A DNA stretch of 7,241 nt from contig CALZKX010000044.1 of assembly GCA_945788155.1 (NCBI GenBank), positions 1 to 7,241 of the forward strand, in the 5' to 3' direction. Below, piece after piece: positions 1 to 6,230 of this stretch. The stretch's first letter is position 1. Each line of letters begins with the position of its first letter. This stretch comes from an uncultured Flavobacteriaceae bacterium. Lineage in GTDB: Bacteria > Bacteroidota > Bacteroidia > Flavobacteriales > Flavobacteriaceae. Under the pieces are notes generated by a model. It searched no databases. It saw only the letters and a list, made by a program, of their open reading frames with translations, and was not told the DNA's origin. Position numbers and translations under genes: made by a program.

Positions 1-1367
1 CAAATGTGGTATATGCTGCCCTAGATAACCATAAATATGGCGATTATAAACCTTATTTAATAAAAAGTACAGATAAAGGTAAATCTTGGACACTTATCAA
101 TGGCGATTTACCAAAAACGTTGTTAACGTGGCGATTGGTACAGGATCATGTTAAAAAAGATTTACTATTTGCTGCAACAGAGTTTGGAGTGTATTTTACA
201 AGAAATGGCGGCAAAAACTGGATGCAACTTAAAAGTGGTATCCCAACTATTTCTATTAGAGATATTACTATTCAAAGAAGAGAAAATGACTTAGTGGCAG
301 CGTCTTTTGGTAGAGGGATTTTTATTTTGGATGACATCACACCTATTAGAAATTTTGATGATTCCATACTCACTAAAGAAACCACATTGTTCCCAATAAA
401 AAATGCCCTTTGGTATAGCCCAAATAACAGAGTGGGTAGTCAAGGAGATAACGAGTACTCTGCTGAAAATCCTCCTTTTGGAGCCATTTTTACATATTAC
501 ATGTCCAATAAACTAAAGTCATTAAAAGATGAGCGCAAACAGCGAGAAAAAACCAACACCGACTTCCCAGGTTGGGATGCTATAGAAGCCGAAAACAGGC
601 AGCAAGGACCTGAAGTCCTTTTGGTTATAAAAGATGCAAATGGAAACGTTGTTAATACGGTTAAAGGAACTAATAAAAAAGGATTCAACCGAGTGAATTG
701 GCAGTTAACTTATCCTAACAAAGCAGGTGAGAGGCTACAAGCTTCTCCAAGAGGTAGATTTGGTAGAGGTGGAGTAATGGCTTCCCCAGGAGATTATACC
801 GTAACAGTTGTAAAACGTATCGATGGAATAAATACAGTACTTGAAGGTCCAAAACCATTTAAGGTTATACCAATGTATGATGGTGTCTTAAAAAGAAAAT
901 CTATCACTGAAATAGATACCTTTAGAAAAGAAACCTTTGCGTTCCAACAAGATCTTACTGCAACAAATGTGGCATTGTCAAGAAACATCCAAAGAGTGGC
1001 TGCCATGGAAAGAGCTTTAAATAAAGCCGAAAAACCTAACGACAATTTATTCAAGAGAATTAACGATGCACGCATAGCATTATTGGATATTGATAAAGAA
1101 TTAAATGGAGATGATACAAAAGGAGAGATAGGTGAACGCTCAAACCCAAGGGCAAGCGAAGGAAATTCATTGGGATGGAGAACATCTGGTAATACTTATG
1201 GGCCAACAGACGAGCACAAAGCAATGCTAAATAGAGTGAAAAGTCAATTAGCAAAAGTAAAGTCTAAGTTACGAGATGTGCTTAACAACACTTTACCTCA
1301 AATTGAAAGAGAATTAAAAAATACTGGAGCCCCATGGGTTGAAGGTCAAGGATTGAAAAATGATTAA
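1..1367 (+). CDS. VPS10/sortilin-like BNR beta-propeller protein ('glycosyl hydrolase' family of Bacteroidota), 3' part
   Basis: The reading frame is open to the left edge (AAT at 3-5 precedes the GTG at 6), so the true start lies outside the window and about 454 C-terminal residues are visible. The left end carries an Asp-box/BNR repeat, STDKGKSW (66-89), and a degenerate one, TRNGGKNW (198-221), where Asp is replaced by Asn. These are the last blades of a beta-propeller, closed by FGRGIFILDD near 307-336. A beta-rich module follows, ending in PGDYTVTV (about 787-810), which resembles a fibronectin-III or FlgD-like fold. The last 130 or so residues are charged and probably helical. Proteins of this architecture in Bacteroidota are usually around 1000 residues, exported, and often labelled glycosyl hydrolase only because of the BNR repeats. 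No glycosidase catalytic residue can be identified here, so the enzymatic role is unknown. A strong terminator follows, separating it from the S9 peptidase gene. Confidence 0.85.
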   Translation, partial: NVVYAALDNHKYGDYKPYLIKSTDKGKSWTLINGDLPKTLLTWRLVQDHVKKDLLFAATEFGVYFTRNGGKNWMQLKSGIPTISIRDITIQRRENDLVAASFGRGIFILDDITPIRNFDDSILTKETTLFPIKNALWYSPNNRVGSQGDNEYSAENPPFGAIFTYYMSNKLKSLKDERKQREKTNTDFPGWDAIEAENRQQGPEVLLVIKDANGNVVNTVKGTNKKGFNRVNWQLTYPNKAGERLQASPRGRFGRGGVMASPGDYTVTVVKRIDGINTVLEGPKPFKVIPMYDGVLKRKSITEIDTFRKETFAFQQDLTATNVALSRNIQRVAAMERALNKAEKPNDNLFKRINDARIALLDIDKELNGDDTKGEIGERSNPRASEGNSLGWRTSGNTYGPTDEHKAMLNRVKSQLAKVKSKLRDVLNNTLPQIERELKNTGAPWVEGQGLKND

Positions 1368-1381
1368 TAGTAATATCATTG
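1353..1381 (+). promoter_or_regulatory. Possible Bacteroidota-type promoter for the S9-cupin-SDR unit
   Basis: TTG at 1353-1355 and TATCATTG at 1374-1381 are separated by 18 bases. This resembles the Bacteroidota sigma-factor pattern (TTG-type -33 element and TAnnTTTG -7 element), with one mismatch in the -7 box. It overlaps the end of the upstream gene and the start of the terminator hairpin. Transcription would begin inside the hairpin, so that transcript would lack the complete stem. Such matches are common by chance in AT-rich DNA, so this is a weak call. Confidence 0.22.
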
Positions 1382-1417
1382 GAGCTACTAATAGCAATTA
1401 GTAGCTCCATATTTTTT
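1380..1417 (+). terminator. Rho-independent terminator after the BNR protein gene
   Basis: Bases 1380-1392 and 1397-1409 are perfect reverse complements, giving a 13-bp stem with the core GGAGCTACTA / TAGTAGCTCC and a 4-base loop (AGCA). T1412-T1417 follow two bases after the stem. The hairpin begins 12 bases after the upstream stop codon and ends 26 bases before the next start at 1436. Stem length, tight loop and T-run make this the clearest regulatory element in the window. Confidence 0.9.
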
Positions 1418-1435
1418 AACAGCAAAACCAAACTT

Positions 1436-4255
1436 ATGAAACAAACACTTTATATTATTCTATTATTTGTTGGAGTAAATTCATTCGCTCAAAAAAAAGT
1501 TTTAGACCATCCTGATTTTGAAATATGGAACACCATAAAAGGACAAAGCATTTCATTCAATGGAGATTTTGTTATGTATTCACTAGAGAAAGGAGAAAAA
1601 GACAACCATCTTAAAATTAAAGATGCTAACGCTAATTTAGTATTTGATTATGAACGTTCCCAAAGTGGCAAATTTACTTACGATTCAAATTTTGCCATCT
1701 TTACAATTAAAGCTTGGAAAGACAGCATCACTGAAATGAAACGTCGAAAAGTGAAGAAAGATAAAATGCCCAAGGATACTGTAGGTATTTATAATCTAAA
1801 GGGTAAATCACTTCAAAAAATAGCCAATGTAAAGTCGCACAAACTTCCACAAAAATGGTCCGGATTTATGGCTTATACTTATGATGATGCTAAAAAGAAT
1901 GTACCTAAAAAGACAAAAGCTGTAAAAGATTCAACTGAAAACGATACTACAAAAACAAAAAAGAAAAAACCGAAAGTAAAAAAGGCTAGCGCAAAAAATG
2001 GTTATCCTTTAGTAATCAGGAATCTAAAAACAGCTAAAGAAGATACCATTTTCTTTGTCACAAGTTATGTATTTGCAAAAGAAGGCAAGAAACTAGCCTA
2101 CATTACAACTGGTGTGAAAGATAAAACTGAAGCTGGAGTCTATGTTGTTGATTTAGAAAACAACTCGACAAAACAAGTATTCAGTTCGCATGAAAAAACA
2201 AAATACTTCAAGCTTAATTTTAGTGACTCTGGAAAAAACTTAGGTTTTTTAGTGGATGTAGATACCACGAAAGCTTATGTGAGGCCAAATCAATTATATA
2301 CCTGGAACGAATCCAAAGCCACAACAGAATTAGTAATTGATAATTCAAAAGCCCCTGAAGGTTATAGAGTATCTTCTGATGGAAACGTAAGTTTTTCAAA
2401 AGATGAGTCAAAATTATACTTTGGTTTGGCACTTCCTCCAATAGTTCAGGATACAACATTGTTAAAAGATGAAATTGTAAATGTAGAAGTTTGGACTTAT
2501 GATGAACCACGTTTATACACAGTTCAAGAGTTACAAGTGAAAAATGATAAAAAGAAATCATATCAAACAGTTTATCATTTAAGCGATAAAAAAATAGTTC
2601 AAATTGCTACAAAGGAATTTCCTAATGCTAGATTGGCAGATGAAGGTAACGCAACCCATGCACTGGTAAGTACTAATTTGCCTTATGCATTGGAAAGCCA
2701 ATGGACAGGTCAGTTTTCAACAAATGATTTATCGATTGTAAATGTAAATGACGGCTCGACTAAAATGGCAATAAAAAGAGCTGCTAGTAATTCAAGATTT
2801 AGTCCAAAAGGTAAATATGCATTTGGTTATAATCAAGTTGATAGTACTTGGTATACTTATAATATTAGTACAGCTAAATATACCGAATTAACGAAAAACA
2901 AAGGGTTTTATAATGAGCTAAACGATGCTCCAAATTACCCTAGATCTTATGGTTCTGCAGGTTGGACAAAAAATGATAAAACTATCATGATTTATGACCG
3001 ATATGATATTTGGGAATTCAATCCAGATAATGGTACAAGCACTAGATTAACCAAAGGTCGCGAAAATAAAGTTACTTACAGAGGCGTGAGATTAGATCCT
3101 GAGCAACGATTTATTGATACTTCAAAAAAACTCTTATTGACCACATTTAATGAAATAACTAAGAACTCAGGATACTTTGAGTATAACTACAAAAACAAAT
3201 CAGGAAAACAATTGGTTGATGGTCCTTACAGATATTCAACTCCAAGAAAAGCTAAAATGAGTGATGCAGTAATTTTTACTAGACAGTCATTTACCGACTT
3301 TCCAAATATTAGAATTTCTGATTTAAGCTTTAAAAAACAAGTGGTTATTAGTGATGCCAATCCACAGCAAAAAAATTACAATTGGGGAACAGCCGAATTG
3401 GTGCATTGGATTTCCCTTGATGGTATGCCTTTAACAGGAATGCTAATTAAGCCTGAAAATTTTGATCCTAACAAAAAGTATCCAATGATTGTGAATTTCT
3501 ATGAAAAAAGCTCCAATGGCTTACACTCACATAGAGCTCCTTCTCCAGGTCGTTCTACAATCAATTATAGTTTTTATGCAAGTAGAGGTTATGTTATTTT
3601 TAACCCAGATGTCTATTATCGTGTTGGTTATCCAGGTGAAAGTGCCTATAATTGTGTAATTCCTGGTGTAACTTCACTCATTGAAAAAGGGTTCATTGAT
3701 AAGGATAATATTGGAACTCAAGGACATAGTTGGGGAGGCTATCAAATTGCGTATTTGGTAACCAAAACAGATATTTTTAAAGCTGCTGAATCTGGAGCTC
3801 CAGTGCCTAACATGATTAGTGCTTATGGAGGCATTAGATGGTGGACAGGATTAAGCAGGCAGTTTCAATACGAACATACGCAAAGCAGGATAGGAGGAAC
3901 ACCTTGGGAATATCCACAACGTTATGTTGAAAATTCACCTATCTTCAATATTGATAAAATTAACACACCTTTATTAATTATGCATAATGATGCCGATGGT
4001 CATGTGCCATGGTATCAAGGGATTGAGTTTTTTGTGAGCTTACGTCGTTTAGGAAAGCCAGCTTGGTTTTTAAACTATAATGGCGAACCGCATTGGCCTT
4101 TAAAAATTCAAAACAGAAAGGACTTTAATATTAGAATGCAACAATTTTTTGATTATTATTTAAAAGCTGCTCCAAAACCTGTTTGGATGGAACGTGGTGT
4201 GCCTGCAATAGAAAAAGGAATTAATCAAGGATTCGAATTAATTGATAAAAATTAA
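1436..4255 (+). CDS. Exported S9 family peptidase (prolyl oligopeptidase/DPP IV-like)
   Basis: This predicted secreted or periplasmic serine peptidase has 939 residues. I chose ATG 1436 because it opens directly on a signal peptide (MKQTLYIILLFVGVNSFAQ). The frame runs open further upstream to a TTG at 1379, but that would translate the terminator hairpin and bury the signal peptide. Residues about 25-650 are the beta-propeller-type N-terminal region, with a Lys/Thr-rich low-complexity insert at 153-187. The alpha/beta-hydrolase domain starts near 655. It holds a likely oxyanion Tyr689 (NFYEK), the nucleophile Ser765 in GHSWGGY, the acid Asp854 in DGHV (equivalent to the D-x-x-V Asp of DPP IV) and His886 in GEPHW. 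The triad is complete and in S9 order, so an active enzyme is expected. S9 members cleave small peptides, often after Pro, Ala or another small residue; the specificity here cannot be read. The stop is three bases before the cupin start, which implies co-transcription. No Shine-Dalgarno sequence is visible. Confidence 0.93.
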   Translation: MKQTLYIILLFVGVNSFAQKKVLDHPDFEIWNTIKGQSISFNGDFVMYSLEKGEKDNHLKIKDANANLVFDYERSQSGKFTYDSNFAIFTIKAWKDSITEMKRRKVKKDKMPKDTVGIYNLKGKSLQKIANVKSHKLPQKWSGFMAYTYDDAKKNVPKKTKAVKDSTENDTTKTKKKKPKVKKASAKNGYPLVIRNLKTAKEDTIFFVTSYVFAKEGKKLAYITTGVKDKTEAGVYVVDLENNSTKQVFSSHEKTKYFKLNFSDSGKNLGFLVDVDTTKAYVRPNQLYTWNESKATTELVIDNSKAPEGYRVSSDGNVSFSKDESKLYFGLALPPIVQDTTLLKDEIVNVEVWTYDEPRLYTVQELQVKNDKKKSYQTVYHLSDKKIVQIATKEFPNARLADEGNATHALVSTNLPYALESQWTGQFSTNDLSIVNVNDGSTKMAIKRAASNSRFSPKGKYAFGYNQVDSTWYTYNISTAKYTELTKNKGFYNELNDAPNYPRSYGSAGWTKNDKTIMIYDRYDIWEFNPDNGTSTRLTKGRENKVTYRGVRLDPEQRFIDTSKKLLLTTFNEITKNSGYFEYNYKNKSGKQLVDGPYRYSTPRKAKMSDAVIFTRQSFTDFPNIRISDLSFKKQVVISDANPQQKNYNWGTAELVHWISLDGMPLTGMLIKPENFDPNKKYPMIVNFYEKSSNGLHSHRAPSPGRSTINYSFYASRGYVIFNPDVYYRVGYPGESAYNCVIPGVTSLIEKGFIDKDNIGTQGHSWGGYQIAYLVTKTDIFKAAESGAPVPNMISAYGGIRWWTGLSRQFQYEHTQSRIGGTPWEYPQRYVENSPIFNIDKINTPLLIMHNDADGHVPWYQGIEFFVSLRRLGKPAWFLNYNGEPHWPLKIQNRKDFNIRMQQFFDYYLKAAPKPVWMERGVPAIEKGINQGFELIDKN

Positions 4256-4258
4256 ATC

Positions 4259-4618
4259 ATGGTAAAAAAAATAAATTGGGACGATGTTCCTGTAGAACAA
4301 GTTACCGACAAAATGCAACGCAAAATGATTTATGGTGACAAAGTTATGGTTGCTAGAATGAAATTTAAAGACGGTTTTTTAGTACCTCTCCATGAGCATC
4401 ATAATGAACAAGTTACACAAGTTATTTCTGGAACGATTCGCTTTTGGTTTGGAGCCAATAAAGAGCAAACCATGGATTTGGGTCCAGGAGATTCTGTTGT
4501 GATTCCAGAGCATGTACCACATGAAGCATTAATGATTGGTGATGTTGAGGAAATTGATACATGGTCGCCAATTCGTGAAGATTGGCTAGATGGTACAGAT
4601 GATTACCTAAGAAAGTAA
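4259..4618 (+). CDS. Single-domain cupin, KdgF-like
   Basis: This small cytoplasmic protein of 119 residues has no signal peptide. Cupin motif 1 is PLHEHHNEQVTQVISG (residues 43-58), with probable metal ligands His45, His47 and Gln51. Motif 2 is PGDSVVIPEHVPHEA (76-90), with His88 as the fourth ligand. The tail D100-T-W-S-P-I-R106-E-D-W resembles the C-terminal signature of KdgF, where an Asp, an aromatic and an Arg lie in the active site. KdgF converts 4,5-unsaturated uronates to linear ketouronates in pectin and alginate breakdown. The similarity is recalled by eye; many small cupins share the HxHxxEQ pattern, so the substrate is not settled. The gene begins 3 bases after the S9 stop and ends 3 bases before the first SDR, so it is almost certainly co-transcribed with both. 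Alternatives are a generic cupin isomerase or a metal- or ligand-binding regulator. Confidence 0.88.
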   Translation: MVKKINWDDVPVEQVTDKMQRKMIYGDKVMVARMKFKDGFLVPLHEHHNEQVTQVISGTIRFWFGANKEQTMDLGPGDSVVIPEHVPHEALMIGDVEEIDTWSPIREDWLDGTDDYLRK

Positions 4619-4621
4619 TTC

Positions 4622-5386
4622 ATGGATTTAGGCTTAAAAAACAAGGTTGCTTTTGTAGCGGCATCAAGCGATGGCTTGGGAAAAGCTGTTGCTATGGAAT
4701 TGGCTAAAGAAGGAGCAACTGTCATCATCAATGGAAGAAATAAGGCTAAGCTAGAACAAACAAAGAAGGAGATTGAGCAAGCATGCAATACAAGTATGAT
4801 TGCTGTTTCTGGGGATTTGGCAAATGAAAATGAAAGAGCAGAAGTTTTAAAAACTATTTTCAATCATCATAACAAAATAGATATTCTAGTCACCAATACT
4901 GGAGGACCACCTTCAGGAAAATTTGAGGACTTATCAATGGACGATTGGGATAACACATATAAGTTACTTTTGACAAGTTGTGTGTCATTGATTAAAGAAG
5001 TCATTCCAGGAATGAAGCAACAGCAATGGGGAAGAATTATAGCAATTACTTCTCAAGCTGTAAAGCAACCTGTTGACAACTTAATCCTGTCCAATTCAGT
5101 TCGTGCTTCTGTTGCTGGTTTAATGAAAACATTGGCAAGTGAATTAGGTGAGTACAACATCACAGTTAATAATGTAATGCCTGGATATACAAAGACTAAT
5201 CGTTTATTATCTTTAATTGAAAGCAATCCTTCGTTTGCTTCTGCTATTAATGAAATTCCGTTAAAACGTTTTGGTAATCCTGAAGAGTTTGCTGCAGCAG
5301 TTACTTTTTTAGCAAGTGAGCGAGCCAGTTATATCACTGGAACGTCATTAGCTGTTGATGGAGGTTGGATAAAACATATTTTGTAA
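4622..5386 (+). CDS. Atypical SDR-fold protein (3-oxoacyl-ACP-reductase-like) lacking the YxxxK pair
   Basis: This 254-residue protein has a complete Rossmann-type SDR layout but departs from the usual motifs. The cofactor loop reads AASSDGLG (13-20), where classical SDRs have TGxxxGxG, so the first Thr-Gly is Ala-Ala. The region of the NNAG motif reads TNTGGPP (91-97). The catalytic Ser appears as Ser144 (ITS). Thirteen residues on, where Tyr is expected, there is Ser157, and the Lys position is Arg161 (SNSVR). The rest of the fold is intact: WGRI at 136-139, VNNVMPGYT at 182-190, and the C-terminal ITGTSLAVDGG at 238-248. These substitutions occur together in a known divergent branch annotated as beta-ketoacyl-ACP-reductase-like, so this is probably a conserved subfamily and not a decayed gene. 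Its reaction is unknown; the usual Tyr-based hydride-transfer mechanism is unlikely. It sits 3 bases after the cupin gene and abuts the second SDR. Confidence 0.9.
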   Translation: MDLGLKNKVAFVAASSDGLGKAVAMELAKEGATVIINGRNKAKLEQTKKEIEQACNTSMIAVSGDLANENERAEVLKTIFNHHNKIDILVTNTGGPPSGKFEDLSMDDWDNTYKLLLTSCVSLIKEVIPGMKQQQWGRIIAITSQAVKQPVDNLILSNSVRASVAGLMKTLASELGEYNITVNNVMPGYTKTNRLLSLIESNPSFASAINEIPLKRFGNPEEFAAAVTFLASERASYITGTSLAVDGGWIKHIL

Positions 5387-6151
5387 ATGACTCATATAGA
5401 TTTAGCAGGAAAGACTATTTTAATTACAGGAGCTTCCAAAGGTATTGGTGAAGGTATTGCTGATTATGCTTTGCAAATGGGAGCAAAGTTGGCTGTACAT
5501 TATAATTCAGATAAAACATCTGCTGAAGCTTTGGTAGAAAAATATCCTGAAACTAATTCTAAAATCTTTCAGGCTGATTTAAGTAAAACACAAGAGGTTG
5601 TTAATTTGTTTGAAAGTGTAGTTAAAGAATTTGATACTATTGATGTGATTATTCTAAACGCAGGCGTGTTTTTACAACATTCTACTAATGATCCTTTTGA
5701 AGATTGGTTCAAGGTTTGGAAATCTACCATAGCTATTAACTTAGATTCGGTTGGTATCTTGACCAAATTAGGTATTAATCATTTCAAAAACCAGAATGGA
5801 GGACGTTTTATTTATATTGGAAGTCGTGCTGTTTTTAGAGGAGAAACAGAAGAATACTTAGCGTATGCAGCGTCAAAAGGGGGTTTGACGTCTTTGGCGC
5901 GAAGTGTAGCACGATCGTTTGGTAAAGAAAATATCAAGGCATTTGTTATTGCGCCTGGATTTACTAGAACGCAAATGGCAGAATCGTTTATAGAAACTTA
6001 TGGAGAACAACGTGTACTCAACGAAATTGCTCTAAATGAGTTAACCAAGCCAAGTAATATTGCGCCTTTGGTTGCGTTGATGTGCAGTGGACAAATGGAT
6101 CATGCCACAGGAGCCACGATTGATGTGAATGCTGGAAGTCATATACGCTAA
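5387..6151 (+). CDS. Canonical SDR family oxidoreductase
   Basis: This 254-residue cytoplasmic NAD(P)-dependent dehydrogenase/reductase has all classical SDR elements. They are TGASKGIG (14-21) for the cofactor, NAG (91-93), Asn118 in AINL, Ser146, Tyr160 and Lys164 (YAASK). The C-terminal region has APGFTRT (189-195) and TGATIDVNAG (241-250). The absence of an acidic residue after the second strand (VHYNS, 37-41) and the Lys in the glycine loop lean towards NADP(H), which is an inference. The substrate cannot be read; FabG-like or sugar/uronate reductases are possible, including a DEH reductase if the neighbouring cupin is a true KdgF. ATG 5387 follows the TAA of the preceding SDR with no intervening base, so translation is probably coupled. 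The two SDRs have equal length but clearly different motifs, so they are not a recent tandem duplication. This is the last gene of the packed unit. Confidence 0.93.
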   Translation: MTHIDLAGKTILITGASKGIGEGIADYALQMGAKLAVHYNSDKTSAEALVEKYPETNSKIFQADLSKTQEVVNLFESVVKEFDTIDVIILNAGVFLQHSTNDPFEDWFKVWKSTIAINLDSVGILTKLGINHFKNQNGGRFIYIGSRAVFRGETEEYLAYAASKGGLTSLARSVARSFGKENIKAFVIAPGFTRTQMAESFIETYGEQRVLNEIALNELTKPSNIAPLVALMCSGQMDHATGATIDVNAGSHIR

Positions 6152-6152
6152 A

Positions 6153-6180
6153 AGTTTTACTTCAAAACTGTAACTTTTTT
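6153..6180 (+). terminator. Weak AT-rich terminator candidate after the second SDR
   Basis: AGTTTT (6153-6158) and AAAACT (6164-6169) can pair around a 5-base loop, followed a few bases later by six T (6175-6180). An alternative longer pairing joins AAAAGTT (6150-6156) to AACTTTT (6172-6178). Only one G-C pair is present in either stem, so stability is low. The position just after the last gene of the unit favours a terminator, but readthrough into the S41-like gene is plausible. Confidence 0.35.
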
Positions 6181-6209
6181 CTGAAAAAAGCATCTTACTA
6201 ATAACTAAT

Positions 6210-6230
6210 TCAATCAAAAATCAATCAAAA
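6210..6230 (+). repeat. Tandem 10-base repeat against the S41-like start codon
   Basis: TCAATCAAAA occurs at 6210-6219 and again at 6221-6230, separated by a single A; the last A of the second copy is the first base of the ATG. It forms an unstructured A-rich leader. This may help ribosome loading in a group that rarely uses Shine-Dalgarno pairing, or may be a chance low-complexity duplication. Confidence 0.6.

Noticed and set aside
497..1254. Minus-strand open frames opposite the BNR protein gene
   Set aside because: The composition reads as the antisense of a Lys/Asn-rich gene, no recognisable motif is present, and they compete with a clearly coding frame.
1..1367. Assigning a specific glycosidase activity to the BNR protein
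   Set aside because: Only Asp-box repeats are seen; these mark a propeller and not a catalytic site, and the N-terminal part is outside the window.
2220..2561. A 113-codon open frame on the minus strand inside the S9 peptidase gene
   Set aside because: It lies wholly within a well-supported gene, has low-complexity Leu/His/Ser composition typical of an antisense shadow, and shows no domain or leader.
4259..4618. Cupin as 3-hydroxyanthranilate dioxygenase in a kynurenine pathway, with the SDR as partner
   Set aside because: The protein is much shorter than that enzyme, no other kynurenine-pathway gene is visible, and the C-terminal signature fits KdgF-like cupins better.
4603..4863. A minus-strand open frame across the cupin/SDR junction
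   Set aside because: It overlaps two recognised genes and shows no family signature.
4622..5386. Reading the first SDR as a degraded pseudogene or recent duplicate of the second
   Set aside because: The frame is intact and the structural motifs are well kept. The catalytic substitutions are coordinated, and the two SDRs differ too widely for a recent tandem copy.
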